From Bacteroidales bacterium (GTDB lineage Bacteria; Bacteroidota; Bacteroidia; Bacteroidales; UBA932), in NCBI GenBank assembly GCA_024689985.1, contig JAILCZ010000056.1, positions 1 to 39,087 of the forward strand: 39,087 bases of DNA, in the 5' to 3' direction. A program made the translations under genes and the position numbers. Shown one piece after another: positions 1 through 9,455 of the stretch. Under the pieces are notes generated by a model. That model made no database searches and was not told the DNA's origin. It saw nothing but the letters and a program-made list of their open reading frames with translations. How positions within the stretch are numbered: the first letter of the stretch is position 1; every line of letters starts with the position of its first letter.

Positions 1-659
1 GTTCCGTCTTCGCTTACGGTGAATTTCACGTTCATATCCTTGTATGCCATACCATAGATCCGTTCCGGATCGTTCTGGTATTTAGGTCTCGGGTCCAGGG
101 CAATCAGCTGTTCGATTGCACTCCTGTCTTTCTCGGATATGTTGTTTATGCTTCCGTCGAACGTAACGTTGAGTTTCTTCCAGCCGGTATTGTCCACGAA
201 TCCGCTTCTGATTCCAGGATGGCTGTCAGCATATTCTACATATGGTTTTATGTCATATATTGGAGTGCCGTCCATAAGGTCGGCTCCGCTTACTATGATT
301 ACCGGACCCTCAGGTGAGTCTTTGATGATTTCCTTGATCTTGACCGAAGACAGACCGAGATGGTTGGGTCTGAAAGGGGAGCGAGTGGCAAATACGCCCA
401 TTCTTTCATTGCCGCCAAGTCGGGGCGGTCTTACGGTAGGACTCCAGGCTTTTCCTTCTTCTGCCTTGGCTGCCTCGGAAAAGCCCCAGATCAGCCAGAG
501 GTAATCGAAGTCTTCAAGTCCTTTCAGGGCATCTGGATTGCGATATTCGGGGGAAAAAACGATTCGTCCTTCCAAGTCTGGTGCGAGATTTGCCTGCCTT
601 GGTATTCCGAACTTTTCTTTAAGCGGAGAAAAAAATATCGCGAAAGATTTAATCAACAT
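1..659 (-). CDS. trmO: TrmO/TsaA-family tRNA (N6-threonylcarbamoyladenosine(37)-N6)-methyltransferase, partial (3' end beyond the window)
   Basis: Reverse-strand reading from ATG at 659: MLIKSFAIFFSPLKEKFGIPRQANLAPDLEGRIVFSPEYRNPDALKGLEDFDYLWLIWGFSEAA...WSPTVRPPRLGGNERMGVFATRSPFRPNHLGLSSVKIK. The RPPRLGGN.R.GVFATRSPFRPN.LGLS block is characteristic of TrmO/YaeB. Missing from the ORF track because its stop lies outside the window. Confidence 0.93.
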   Translation of the reverse strand, partial: MLIKSFAIFFSPLKEKFGIPRQANLAPDLEGRIVFSPEYRNPDALKGLEDFDYLWLIWGFSEAAKAEEGKAWSPTVRPPRLGGNERMGVFATRSPFRPNHLGLSSVKIKEIIKDSPEGPVIIVSGADLMDGTPIYDIKPYVEYADSHPGIRSGFVDNTGWKKLNVTFDGSINNISEKDRSAIEQLIALDPRPKYQNDPERIYGMAYKDMNVKFTVSEDG

Positions 660-683
660 GCTTTAAAGTTACGAATTTGTTTT

Positions 684-691
684 TATATTTG
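684..691 (+). promoter_or_regulatory. Bacteroidota -7 element (TATATTTG) immediately upstream of the DUF1810 gene
   Basis: TATATTTG matches TAnnTTTG and lies 3 nt before ATG 695; the -33 element is weak. Confidence 0.5.
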
Positions 692-694
692 GCA

Positions 695-1129
695 ATGCAA
701 CAGTCATTTGATTTGGAAAGATTCCGTGCTGCACACCGTGGTGAAGGTGGATTGACAGATTATTCCACCGCGATGCAGGAGATAAAGAATGGTCAGAAGA
801 CGGGCCATTGGATGTGGTATATCTTCCCTCAGCTCAGAGGCTTGGGGTCTTCACAGACAGCCACTTATTACGGAATCATCGGAAAGGCAGAGGCTAAGGC
901 CTTTCTTGCGGACAAGATTCTTGGTTCCCATATAAGGGAGATTACCAACAATCTATGTCAGGTAAAAGGGAAAACTGCTGCTGAGATTTTCGGACCTATA
1001 GACGTGAAGAAACTTAGGTCATCCCTTACTCTCTTCTATGTCGTCTCCGGAAAGGAAGAATGTTTCAGATGGGCTTTGGCCAAGTATTTCGACGAAAAAC
1101 TTGATCCGAAGACGCTTGAAATGTTATAG
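695..1129 (+). CDS. DUF1810 family protein
   Basis: MQQSFDLERFRAAHRG...Y..A..EI..GQKTGHWMWYIFPQLRGLG.S..A..YGI......A.A.L........ Start moved from 677 to 695 by the family N-terminus. Confidence 0.85.
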   Translation: MQQSFDLERFRAAHRGEGGLTDYSTAMQEIKNGQKTGHWMWYIFPQLRGLGSSQTATYYGIIGKAEAKAFLADKILGSHIREITNNLCQVKGKTAAEIFGPIDVKKLRSSLTLFYVVSGKEECFRWALAKYFDEKLDPKTLEML

Positions 1130-1164
1130 ACTGACACTACACTAACTATTATAATATCCATTTT

Positions 1165-1593
1165 ATGAAAAAGAAAATCGTTATGGCCTGGCTTATCCTG
1201 ACAGGCTTGTTCGTGAGCGTATCTGCATTCGCTCAGCTTGATGCCGCGACTTTGGCGAAACGTCAGGCAAGAAAGAACCTCGTCATCAAAGAGTGGAACA
1301 CTGATGCCAAGACAAACACCAAATGGCTCGACCACGTGACCACATATAATGACAAGGGGGAAAAGCTCGAAGAAATCGAGTACAACCAGTACGGTCAGAC
1401 CTGGAGGGAAACCTACGAGTATGGCGAGAATGGAAAGATTGTCAAGAACGTCCATTATGACGCCAAGAACAAGGTGACCAACATCTACAAGTACGAGTAC
1501 AATTCAGACAACACCAAGAAGAAAAAGTATAATTATCTTCCTAACGGTAAACTGTATACCGTCAAAGTGTACGAGTACGACTTAACTGAGTAG
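1165..1593 (+). CDS. Small secreted protein with signal peptide and YD-like tyrosine-rich repeats; function unknown
   Basis: MKKKIVMAWLILTGLFVSVSAFAQ signal peptide, then repeats such as TTYNDKGEKLEEIEYNQYGQTWRETYEYGENGKIVKNVHY. Confidence 0.75.
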   Translation: MKKKIVMAWLILTGLFVSVSAFAQLDAATLAKRQARKNLVIKEWNTDAKTNTKWLDHVTTYNDKGEKLEEIEYNQYGQTWRETYEYGENGKIVKNVHYDAKNKVTNIYKYEYNSDNTKKKKYNYLPNGKLYTVKVYEYDLTE

Positions 1594-1597
1594 TCTT

Positions 1598-2374
1598 ATG
1601 TTAGCCGATACACTCGCCAGGATGCAGCCCATCACCCTCGAGGAAATGGACTCCATCAAGTTGATGAACCGTATAGATACGAAGTTCGTCACATCGCGGG
1701 CGGTCCTTGAGAAGATTCTCGAGGATGCTCTCGCGATCGGATACAGAGTGTGCGAGATTGACGGCGAGCGCCTGATGGGCTATGATTCGATGTATTATGA
1801 CCTGGACAACCTCGGGATGTACATCGCCCATCACAATGGCAAGAAGACCCGTCAGAAGGTCAGGGTAAGGCAGTACAAGATTTCCGGCATCACTTATCTG
1901 GAAATCAAGAGGAAGAACAACAAGGGAAGAACCAAGAAGAAGAGAATCCAGGTGGATCCGTCAATGCTGATGAATCTGCACGACGGAGCTCCTGAAGATG
2001 TGAGGACGTTCCTCGCTGAGAATTCCTGGTTCACCGTTGACCAGCTCACTCCTGCCTGCACTACCAATTTCAACAGAATCACTCTGGTCAATCCCGGCAA
2101 GACCGAGCGTCTTACCATCGATATGGACCTCAGTTTCAGCAATGCCCGTTCCGGAATAACCCGAGGCCTTGACGAGGCCGTGATCATCGAGCTGAAGCAG
2201 GACGGCCGTCTGGCTTCTCAGATGAAGGGCATCCTTCTGGAAAGACGCGTTCATCCATACCGCGTCAGCAAGTATTGCATCGGAACTGCTCTCACTTCTC
2301 CGGGTGTCAAGGTCGGGAGATTCAATCAGAAAATCATTTACATAGAAAAACAAATCGGACATAAATTACGCTAA
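1598..2374 (+). CDS. VTC domain-containing protein (putative polyphosphate polymerase, TTM fold)
   Basis: TTM/VTC-like motifs: MNRIDTKFV, YYD, KVRVRQY, LEIKRK, TIDMDL, IIELKQ, SKYCIG. Confidence 0.85.
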   Translation: MLADTLARMQPITLEEMDSIKLMNRIDTKFVTSRAVLEKILEDALAIGYRVCEIDGERLMGYDSMYYDLDNLGMYIAHHNGKKTRQKVRVRQYKISGITYLEIKRKNNKGRTKKKRIQVDPSMLMNLHDGAPEDVRTFLAENSWFTVDQLTPACTTNFNRITLVNPGKTERLTIDMDLSFSNARSGITRGLDEAVIIELKQDGRLASQMKGILLERRVHPYRVSKYCIGTALTSPGVKVGRFNQKIIYIEKQIGHKLR

Positions 2375-2379
2375 CCGTT

Positions 2380-3237
2380 ATGAAACGTATTATCACTTTT
2401 ATCATCGCAATTACTGTCGCTGTTGCGGCATTCGCACAGATAGACCCTATGATGCAGCAGGCCCAGGCCGTTCCTGCGGATTCCGCTGAACTTGCAGTTT
2501 CGGATGAATTCCTTGAATTCGACCCTACGATCGCAGCCGAGAACGGCTTTGAGGTCGGAGTCGATGAACTCGGCAACTATACCGTGATGAGTTCTACCAA
2601 GCAGGTTATGAATGATGTCGTGTCTCTTCTTGAGAGATTCCTCTTCAACCTCCTCATCTGCTGGATCATCGCCCACTTCTTCTATTATTCAAAGAGCCAC
2701 CGCAAGGATTATTACTTTACATTCGTGATCTTCTCTTCTGCAATGTTCCTGCTCTTGTTCGTGATGAACAACCTCAGCCTGCAGATCGGATTCACTCTCG
2801 GTCTCTTCGCAATCTTCGGAATGATCCGCTACCGTACGGAGGCAGTTCCTATCCGTGAGATGACCTATCTCTTCATCACTATCGCCGTTTCAATCATCAA
2901 CGGCATCGGCGCTGAAGTTCCGTTTGCCCTCATCCTCACCGCCAACCTCGCAATCATCGTCGTCGTGGCAATCCTCGAGGCAAGCAACAAGTTTATGAAG
3001 CATATGTCCACGAAGCTCGTTATCTACGACAAGATCGACCTCATCGTTCCTGAGCGCAGGGCTGAGCTTATGGAAGATCTTAAGAAGAGGACGGGACTTG
3101 ACATCGACTCCATTGAAATAGGTCAGATCGACTTCCTCAAGGACTCTGCCTGGATCAAGGTGAAATATGTGCTCGGAAAGAATCAGGTCAATGAAATCGA
3201 TTCTCTCCGCAAGACGAAGGATTTTCAAGAACAATAA
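2380..3237 (+). CDS. DUF4956 family integral membrane protein
   Basis: Hydrophobic N-terminus, several TM segments and the IFGMIRYRTEAVPIREMTYLFITIAVSIINGIG block typical of the family; adjacent to the VTC gene. Confidence 0.82.
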   Translation: MKRIITFIIAITVAVAAFAQIDPMMQQAQAVPADSAELAVSDEFLEFDPTIAAENGFEVGVDELGNYTVMSSTKQVMNDVVSLLERFLFNLLICWIIAHFFYYSKSHRKDYYFTFVIFSSAMFLLLFVMNNLSLQIGFTLGLFAIFGMIRYRTEAVPIREMTYLFITIAVSIINGIGAEVPFALILTANLAIIVVVAILEASNKFMKHMSTKLVIYDKIDLIVPERRAELMEDLKKRTGLDIDSIEIGQIDFLKDSAWIKVKYVLGKNQVNEIDSLRKTKDFQEQ

Positions 3238-3252
3238 TAAATTGACTACATT

Positions 3253-4032
3253 ATGAAACTTAAGTATTTTGCAGCCATTTTACTTATGGCCTTCACTGTT
3301 CCTGCGTTCGCAGCCTCTGATGATGACGATTCAGCTGTAGGCGCACGCCTTTCAGGAGGTATCAATTACAAGATCAAGAAGGGTTTCCACCTCAATGCAT
3401 CGGAGGAAATCAGGTTCAATTCGAATGACGGTTTCGACAAGTCTTATACCAATGTGGGACTTGACTACAAGCTGAATCCTTATCTCAAGGTGGGCTGCGG
3501 TTACGACCTCATCCTCGTGAACGGAACTTCTGCTTTCAAGGTACGTCACAGAATCGCAGGTGACATTACCGGTACAGTAAAGGCCGGCAACTGGAAGTTC
3601 AGCCTCAAGGAAAAGTTCCAGGGAACCTACCGTTCGGGAGTGAACACTTACCAGAAGCCTGAGTTCGCCCTCAATCTCAAGAGCCGCTTCAAGGTTGCCT
3701 ACAAGGTGAATTACAAGGTCCAGCCTTATGCTTCAGTTGAACTCCGCCATCTTCTCAATGGTGCGGAGTGGTCTGAGGAGGGCACGACCAGCAGCTATGC
3801 AAGCGCATCTTATCTCGGTCATTCTGACGCTTATATGAACCGCGTCCGTACGATGGTCGGTGTTGACTGGAAGGTCAGCCAGCAGAGCGCATTCGACATT
3901 TTCCTGGTTTATGATGCGAACAATGACACCATCATTGACTCCAACAAGGAAGGCTCTACTCTCAAGGCTCAGATCTATGACGAAAAAACCAGCCTCTTCG
4001 CTGTCGGTGTAGCATATACCTTCTCGTTCTAG
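3253..4032 (+). CDS. Outer-membrane beta-barrel protein (DUF2490-like)
   Basis: Signal peptide MKLKYFAAILLMAFTVPAFAA, alternating amphipathic strands, aromatic C-terminus FAVGVAYTFSF. Confidence 0.75.
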   Translation: MKLKYFAAILLMAFTVPAFAASDDDDSAVGARLSGGINYKIKKGFHLNASEEIRFNSNDGFDKSYTNVGLDYKLNPYLKVGCGYDLILVNGTSAFKVRHRIAGDITGTVKAGNWKFSLKEKFQGTYRSGVNTYQKPEFALNLKSRFKVAYKVNYKVQPYASVELRHLLNGAEWSEEGTTSSYASASYLGHSDAYMNRVRTMVGVDWKVSQQSAFDIFLVYDANNDTIIDSNKEGSTLKAQIYDEKTSLFAVGVAYTFSF

Positions 4033-4052
4033 AAGATATTATAATATAAAGT

Positions 4053-4084
4053 AAAGACGCGGGGCAGATGCCTCGCGTCTTTTG
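4053..4084 (+). terminator. Intrinsic terminator after the VTC cluster, probably bidirectional
   Basis: AAAGACGCGGGGCAGATGCCTCGCGTCTTTT: GACGCGGGGC/GCCTCGCGTC stem (one G-U) extended by AAA/TTT, between convergent genes. Confidence 0.85.
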
Positions 4085-4123
4085 TGTTAAGTCCGTTATA
4101 GTTTGTATGATATTAAGTGCTCT

Positions 4124-5539
4124 TTAGAGGGCAATCTTCACACCGGCTCCGAGAACGAAGTTCGTTCTGAAGAAGTTGTCGTGGTAGGCACGGGTGCCGT
4201 CGCCCATAATGTCAGCCTGCATTGAATCCTTCTCGAGGTGACGGTAGAATGTCTTCATCATACCGAAGTCGATTGAAAGGTCGTCGCTGAGCTTGAACTT
4301 AGCACCTACAAGGGCTGAGGTTGAAGGAGCGGAGAAGCTCATATCGCTGATGTAGTTTTTTGCGTCACCGAAGCCGAACTCTGTTTCCTGAACACCGCAA
4401 GAGAGGGTGAGCCAGTTGTTGAGGTCGTATTCAGCACCTGCGATTGCCTCCCAGCAGTTTCCGTCGAGGTATTCCTCGCGTCCGCCGTACTGCTTGGCAT
4501 TCTTGTCGAAGTACATATTGCCCTGGGCGTAAACTCTGAATCTGTCAGTTGCCTCATAGCCTGCACCTACTGAAAGGAAGCCTGGAATGTCGCTTCTCAT
4601 CTTGAGGCCGTCGTCATACTGGCTGAGGCCTGTGGTGTTCTGCTGAGTTTCGTTGTTGAGCTGGAAGATAGTGCGGAACTCATAGCGTGCAGCTACATTC
4701 CACTTGCCGGACTTGAAGTCGATGCCGATGATCGGGTTGAATCCGAAGTCTGTCTGCTCAACGTCGAGGACGATGTTCTGGCTGGCCTGCTGCATAGCTG
4801 CTGCGTAGTAGCTGTAAGTAGCGGCCTTGGTTGCATCTGTAGTGTTGGCTGCAAGGTTCTGGAGAACCGTGACGGTGTTCACTCCGTTTGTAGTGAACTC
4901 GATGTCTGATACCATTGCGTCATATGCGTTGATCGCATAGGTGAGACGGCCACCGAGGGATACAGAAAGCTTGTCGTTGATCTTGTAAGCTGCACTTACC
5001 TGTCCTGAATAGTAGTAAGATGAGCCTGTGAGAGTCATATTGAGGTTATAGAGGGTGTTGCTCAGTCCCATCTCGTTGAGAAGGGCAGCTGCGGAAGCGA
5101 ACTTTGACTCGAATGAGCCGAGGCCGTCCTTGTAGCGGAGCTTTCCACCACCTGCGGTGATGCCCATATGAGCTGATACTGCCCATCTGTCCCATACATA
5201 GGCGATGTCGAATGAAGGGATGAAAGGAGCCGTAGCTCTTCCCTTGTACTTGCGGGTGTCTTCACCCTGGAAGTTGACATTGTATTCGTATGGCTGATAG
5301 GTAACTTCGTCCTGTCTTGTCTGGAAAGCTGACTCCCAGTTTGCACCGAGGTAGAGACCAGGCTTCATGAATGCTACTCCTGCAGGGTTGAAATATGCAC
5401 CGTCAACGCTGATGACAGCAACCTGAGCAGGCATTCTGAGGAATGCGGCGGTCTGCTGGGTGTTGGTGTTGAAACCACCTGCGAGAGCTGGAATTGCAGC
5501 GATGACTGACGCTGCAAGCGTAATAGTTTTCTTGTTCAT
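4124..5539 (-). CDS. OmpP1/FadL/TodX-family outer membrane transporter
   Basis: MNKKTITLAASVIAAIPALAGGFNTNTQQTAAFLRMPAQVAVISVDGAYFNPAGVAFMKPGLYLG..., C-terminal barrel. Start moved to 5539 because the promoter overlaps the upstream extension. Confidence 0.85.
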   Translation of the reverse strand: MNKKTITLAASVIAAIPALAGGFNTNTQQTAAFLRMPAQVAVISVDGAYFNPAGVAFMKPGLYLGANWESAFQTRQDEVTYQPYEYNVNFQGEDTRKYKGRATAPFIPSFDIAYVWDRWAVSAHMGITAGGGKLRYKDGLGSFESKFASAAALLNEMGLSNTLYNLNMTLTGSSYYYSGQVSAAYKINDKLSVSLGGRLTYAINAYDAMVSDIEFTTNGVNTVTVLQNLAANTTDATKAATYSYYAAAMQQASQNIVLDVEQTDFGFNPIIGIDFKSGKWNVAARYEFRTIFQLNNETQQNTTGLSQYDDGLKMRSDIPGFLSVGAGYEATDRFRVYAQGNMYFDKNAKQYGGREEYLDGNCWEAIAGAEYDLNNWLTLSCGVQETEFGFGDAKNYISDMSFSAPSTSALVGAKFKLSDDLSIDFGMMKTFYRHLEKDSMQADIMGDGTRAYHDNFFRTNFVLGAGVKIAL

Positions 5540-5569
5540 ACTTTTTTGATCTAGTTTTTGAAGCGGTGG

Positions 5570-5599
5570 CAAAGGTATAGCAACTTTTCCTTTTGACAA
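5570..5599 (-). promoter_or_regulatory. Bacteroidota promoter for the FadL-like gene
   Basis: Minus strand reads TTGTCAAAAGGAAAAGTTGCTATACCTTTG: -33 TTG and -7 TACCTTTG (TAnnTTTG). Confidence 0.65.
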
Positions 5600-5684
5600 T
5601 AAGATTCGACCTTTTGATATAAACTTTGAGGGCTTTTTTTAAAGATTGTCCTCCTTATGACAAATATCTGACCTCTTTTTTCCG

Positions 5685-5692
5685 TAAGTTTG
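5685..5692 (+). promoter_or_regulatory. Bacteroidota -7 element (TAAGTTTG) for the secreted esterase
   Basis: TAAGTTTG matches TAnnTTTG about 40 bp upstream of ATG 5733; no clear -33. Confidence 0.45.
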
Positions 5693-5732
5693 TATTGCTT
5701 TCGGGCAAATTTTGGAACTAAAACTAATTCTG

Positions 5733-7322
5733 ATGAAACTTAAATTTTTACTCTGCGCCCTCCTCGTGACCCTATCTGCGGGTGTTTGGGCGGGCGAATC
5801 CAAGCCAATTAAAATCCAGGGTTCGGTCGGAAAATTGAAGACGATCGTGGTGAAGCCTGAACTGAAGGAAGGGGAGAAGGTCCCTATGGTGATAATCTGT
5901 CACGGATTTACCGGTAACAAGAATGAGACCTTGCTCAAGATGATTTCCGAAGGCCTGGAGGCCGAAGGTATTGCATCAGTGAGATTCGATTTCAACGGAC
6001 ACGGTGAGAGCGACGGAGCCTTCGAGAATATGACCGTCGGAAATGAGCTTGAAGATGTTGCCTGCATATATGAATATGTAAGCGGCCTGGATTTCGTGGA
6101 TAAGGCCCGCATCGGTATCGCCGGACATTCACAGGGCGGACTGGTCGCATCGCTTTTCGCTGCGAAGATGGGCAAGTCCAAAATCAGGTGTGAAGCCCTC
6201 CTTGCTCCTGCAGCCTGCATTCCGGAGGATATCAAATCCGGAAAGATGCTCGGCGCGAAGTTCGACCCTCAGAACATTCCTGAGTCAGTGAATGTCTGGG
6301 GACACAAGGTGGGCAAGGCATATCTGGAATATGGATACAAGCTTGATGTATATAAGGAGGCCGGAATGTACGACGGCAAGGCTACCGTCATCCACGGTAC
6401 CAACGACAGGGCCGTTCCTTATGACTTCGGCTTCAGATATACCAAGGTGCTGAAGGATTGCGAGCTTCAGACTCTGGAAGGCTTCGACCACGGTTACAAC
6501 CAGGACAAGGGCAAGGCGGCAGACCTCACGGTTGATTTCCTGAAGAGGAATCTCGTGCGTTTCGGCTCTTCGGAACTTCTCGTGGTTTCTTCCGAGAATC
6601 TTCACTGTGACGACAGCGTGCTGGTTTTCACGCCTGAGAATGCTCAGGGCAATGACATCCCTGCAGTTCTTCTTCTGCACGGCTATTCCGGCAATTACAA
6701 GAACTGGCCTACTCAGATGGATGTCCAGAAGCTATCTGACGAGACCGGCTTCAGAATCATCTGTCCGGACGGATTCTATGGCAGCTGGTATTTCGATGAT
6801 GCGGACAAGGACAAGATGCAGTGGAGGACATTTTTCTGGAGTGAACTCTGGCCTCTTCTCAAGCGCAATTATGTGCTTGCTCCGGAGAGGACTTTCATCA
6901 CCGGTCTTTCTATGGGAGGCCACGGAGCGATGAACATCTTCCTCGACCATCCTGATTACTTCCGCGGTGCCGGTTCTATGTCCGGAGTGCTCGACCTTTC
7001 CTGCTCGGGTTCTCTTCCTGTGATCCTCGACGTTCTCGACGCCCAGGACGTAAAGGATGAAAAAGTAAAGGCCGAATCCGCATATATGCGACTCGGCCGT
7101 GTAAAGGAGATGTGTACGCCTGAAGATATCGCCAAGAAGATCATCGTCGTGTCCGTAGGTTACTACGACACCAGATTCGTCCCTGCGGCAGAAGTCTTCA
7201 GACAGAAGTGTCTTGAGTATGACCTTCCGCACATCTTTATGACTTCACCTGCGCGTCACAAGTGGAATTACTGGACGTGGGTGGTGAACTATCATCTCAG
7301 CTGGTTCGCTGAGAAGCTCTAG
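5733..7322 (+). CDS. Secreted two-domain alpha/beta hydrolase-esterase
   Basis: Signal peptide MKLKFLLCALLVTLSAGVWA. Domain 1: ICHGFTGNKNE..., GHSQGG, HGTNDRAVP, GFDHGY. Domain 2: LLHGYSGNYKNW, GLSMGGHGAMN, SPARHKWNYWTWVVNYHLSWF (PF00756-like). Confidence 0.82.
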   Translation: MKLKFLLCALLVTLSAGVWAGESKPIKIQGSVGKLKTIVVKPELKEGEKVPMVIICHGFTGNKNETLLKMISEGLEAEGIASVRFDFNGHGESDGAFENMTVGNELEDVACIYEYVSGLDFVDKARIGIAGHSQGGLVASLFAAKMGKSKIRCEALLAPAACIPEDIKSGKMLGAKFDPQNIPESVNVWGHKVGKAYLEYGYKLDVYKEAGMYDGKATVIHGTNDRAVPYDFGFRYTKVLKDCELQTLEGFDHGYNQDKGKAADLTVDFLKRNLVRFGSSELLVVSSENLHCDDSVLVFTPENAQGNDIPAVLLLHGYSGNYKNWPTQMDVQKLSDETGFRIICPDGFYGSWYFDDADKDKMQWRTFFWSELWPLLKRNYVLAPERTFITGLSMGGHGAMNIFLDHPDYFRGAGSMSGVLDLSCSGSLPVILDVLDAQDVKDEKVKAESAYMRLGRVKEMCTPEDIAKKIIVVSVGYYDTRFVPAAEVFRQKCLEYDLPHIFMTSPARHKWNYWTWVVNYHLSWFAEKL

Positions 7323-7957
7323 TATTTGTCTTTTTGATGAACGTATCCGGGCTTGTGACGGATGATCAGTTCCTTTTCGATGTCCTTGATGCCGAGTCCG
7401 TAGTACTCGAGGAGGACGAGAAGATGGTAGATCACGTCAGAGGCTTCGGATACGAGTCTTTCTTTGTCACCTGCAATCGCCTCGATGACGGTTTCGGTGG
7501 CCTCTTCTCCAAGTTTTTTTGCAATCTTCTTAGGTCCTTTCTCGAAGAGGAAGGTCGTGTATGATTCTGCAGGCATTTCCTTGTGGCGCTGCTGGACCAC
7601 GCCTTCGAGCTCGCGGATGAAGCCTTCGGCATCGTCTGAATATTCGCCCCAGCAGGTGGTCGTTCCCTTGTGGCAGGTAGGACCGTGAGGATTTGCGCGG
7701 ACGAGGAGGGTGTCCTTGTCGCAGTCTGCGGCGAGGGAGACGAATTCGAGGTAGTTGCCGCTTTCCTCACCCTTTGTCCAGAGTTTCTGGCGGCTTCTGC
7801 TCCAGAATGTCACCCTTCCTTCTTTCTGGGTTTTCTCGAGGGCCTCGGCATTCATAAATCCCATCATAAGGACTCTGAGAGTCTTGTCGTCCTGAACGAT
7901 GGCAGGAACGAGTCCGTCAGCATATTTGCTGACATCCAAATCTTCAAACTTTATCAT
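7319..7957 (-). CDS. hisIE: Bifunctional phosphoribosyl-AMP cyclohydrolase / phosphoribosyl-ATP pyrophosphatase
   Basis: [24 protein letters not shown]...[22 protein letters not shown]...[16 protein letters not shown], followed by a HisE domain ([11 protein letters not shown]). Confidence 0.97.
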   Translation of the reverse strand: MIKFEDLDVSKYADGLVPAIVQDDKTLRVLMMGFMNAEALEKTQKEGRVTFWSRSRQKLWTKGEESGNYLEFVSLAADCDKDTLLVRANPHGPTCHKGTTTCWGEYSDDAEGFIRELEGVVQQRHKEMPAESYTTFLFEKGPKKIAKKLGEEATETVIEAIAGDKERLVSEASDVIYHLLVLLEYYGLGIKDIEKELIIRHKPGYVHQKDKY

Positions 7958-8736
7958 ATTCTTACTGTTATTCCTCTGTTGACTAATTCTTCCTTCAGGT
8001 CAGGAATGCGGATTTCTCCGAAATGGAAGATGCTGGCCGCGAGGGCGGCGTCAGCCTTTCCCTTTGTGAGTACGTCGGCTATATGGTCCACATTTCCGGC
8101 GCCTCCTGATGCGATGATCGGAATCTGGAGGAATTCGTCCAGTTTCGCGAATGTCTCGCAAGGATAGCCTGATTTCATTCCGTCGTGGTTCATCGAGGTG
8201 AAGAGAATTTCTCCGGCACCTCTTTCCTGGGCTTCGCGGGCCCAGCTGAAAAGTTCCTTTTCGGTGCTGTGCTTTCCGCCGTGGGTGGTGATATGCCAGA
8301 TGCCGTCGGTCTCTCCGCTCGGCTGTGTGCCGTCGTGAAGTCTGGCGTCAATCGCTACCACTACGAACTGTGATCCGTATTTTTCGGCAAGTTCCGTAAT
8401 CAGGCCTGGGTTGTTCACTGCGGCCGTATTGATGGAAATCTTGTCGGCTCCTGCGTCGAGAAGGCGGGCTCCGTCTTCGTAGGTGGAGATTCCTCCTCCG
8501 ACCGTGAACGGAATGTCTATTCTTTCGGAAATCTTGGTCACCAGTTCGGTGAATGTCTTTCTGCCTTCGAATGATGCGCTGATGTCGAGATAGACGAGCT
8601 CGTCAGCTCCCTCTGCGGCATATTTCGCTCCCATTTCCACGGGATCTCCGACTTCGCGGAGGCCTTCGAAGTTTATTCCTTTTACTGTCTGGCCGTTCTT
8701 GATGTCCAGGCAGGGTATGATTCTCTTTGCTAGCAT
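7954..8736 (-). CDS. hisF: Imidazole glycerol phosphate synthase cyclase subunit
   Basis: [34 protein letters not shown]...; overlaps hisIE by 4 nt. Confidence 0.97.
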   Translation of the reverse strand: MLAKRIIPCLDIKNGQTVKGINFEGLREVGDPVEMGAKYAAEGADELVYLDISASFEGRKTFTELVTKISERIDIPFTVGGGISTYEDGARLLDAGADKISINTAAVNNPGLITELAEKYGSQFVVVAIDARLHDGTQPSGETDGIWHITTHGGKHSTEKELFSWAREAQERGAGEILFTSMNHDGMKSGYPCETFAKLDEFLQIPIIASGGAGNVDHIADVLTKGKADAALAASIFHFGEIRIPDLKEELVNRGITVRI

Positions 8737-9455
8737 CGGCTCAACTTCTTCAGGTCTTCAATTGTTATTCTGCCCTCGTAGAAGGCTTTGCCCACGATGA
8801 CGGCTTTCAGGCCAAGTTTGTCAAGGCCGAGGATGTCGTCCACGCAGGAGATGCCTCCGCTGACGATTACCTTTATGTCCGGGAATTCGGACTGCATTCC
8901 TGTATAGATGGTGCTGTCCACGCCCTGAAGCATTCCGTCGTGGGATATTTCGGTGCAGATTACCTGCTTGAGTCCGCTGCCGGTGAATTTGGAAATAAGG
9001 TCAGATGCGGTGAGCGCGCTGCTTTTCAGCCAGCCGTGGGTGGCTACGAAGCCGTTCTTGGTGTCCACTCCTAGGACGATTCTGTCTCCGCCGAACTGCT
9101 TCAGCCAGGAGTCGAATTCTTCAGGAGCCGTCACTGCTATGCTTCCGCAGATAGCGTATCTTGCTCCGGCATTCAGGACTGATGAGAGGGCTTCGCCGCT
9201 CTTTATTCCGCCTCCGAATTCCACTTCGAGACCGGTCCCGGAAGCAATTCTTTCAAGGACCTTGAGATTCTGAGGTACGGATGCCTTGGCTCCGTCGAGG
9301 TCGACGACGTGAAGTCTTCTGATGCCGGCTTCTTCGAACATCTTTGCGACCTCGAGAGGATCCTTGAAGTAGGTCTTCTTCTGGTCGTAGTCGCCCTGGG
9401 TGAGACGGACGCATTCTCCGCCGATTATGTCAATTGCAGGTATTATCTGTATCAT
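8730..9455 (-). CDS. hisA: Phosphoribosylformimino-5-aminoimidazole carboxamide ribotide isomerase
   Basis: [29 protein letters not shown]...[10 protein letters not shown]...EFGGGIKS. Confidence 0.97.
   Translation of the reverse strand: MIQIIPAIDIIGGECVRLTQGDYDQKKTYFKDPLEVAKMFEEAGIRRLHVVDLDGAKASVPQNLKVLERIASGTGLEVEFGGGIKSGEALSSVLNAGARYAICGSIAVTAPEEFDSWLKQFGGDRIVLGVDTKNGFVATHGWLKSSALTASDLISKFTGSGLKQVICTEISHDGMLQGVDSTIYTGMQSEFPDIKVIVSGGISCVDDILGLDKLGLKAVIVGKAFYEGRITIEDLKKLSRC

Noticed and set aside
139-755. Plus-strand ORFs 139-504 and 360-755
   Set aside because: They lie antisense to or overlap the partial trmO gene, whose minus-strand reading gives unmistakable family motifs.
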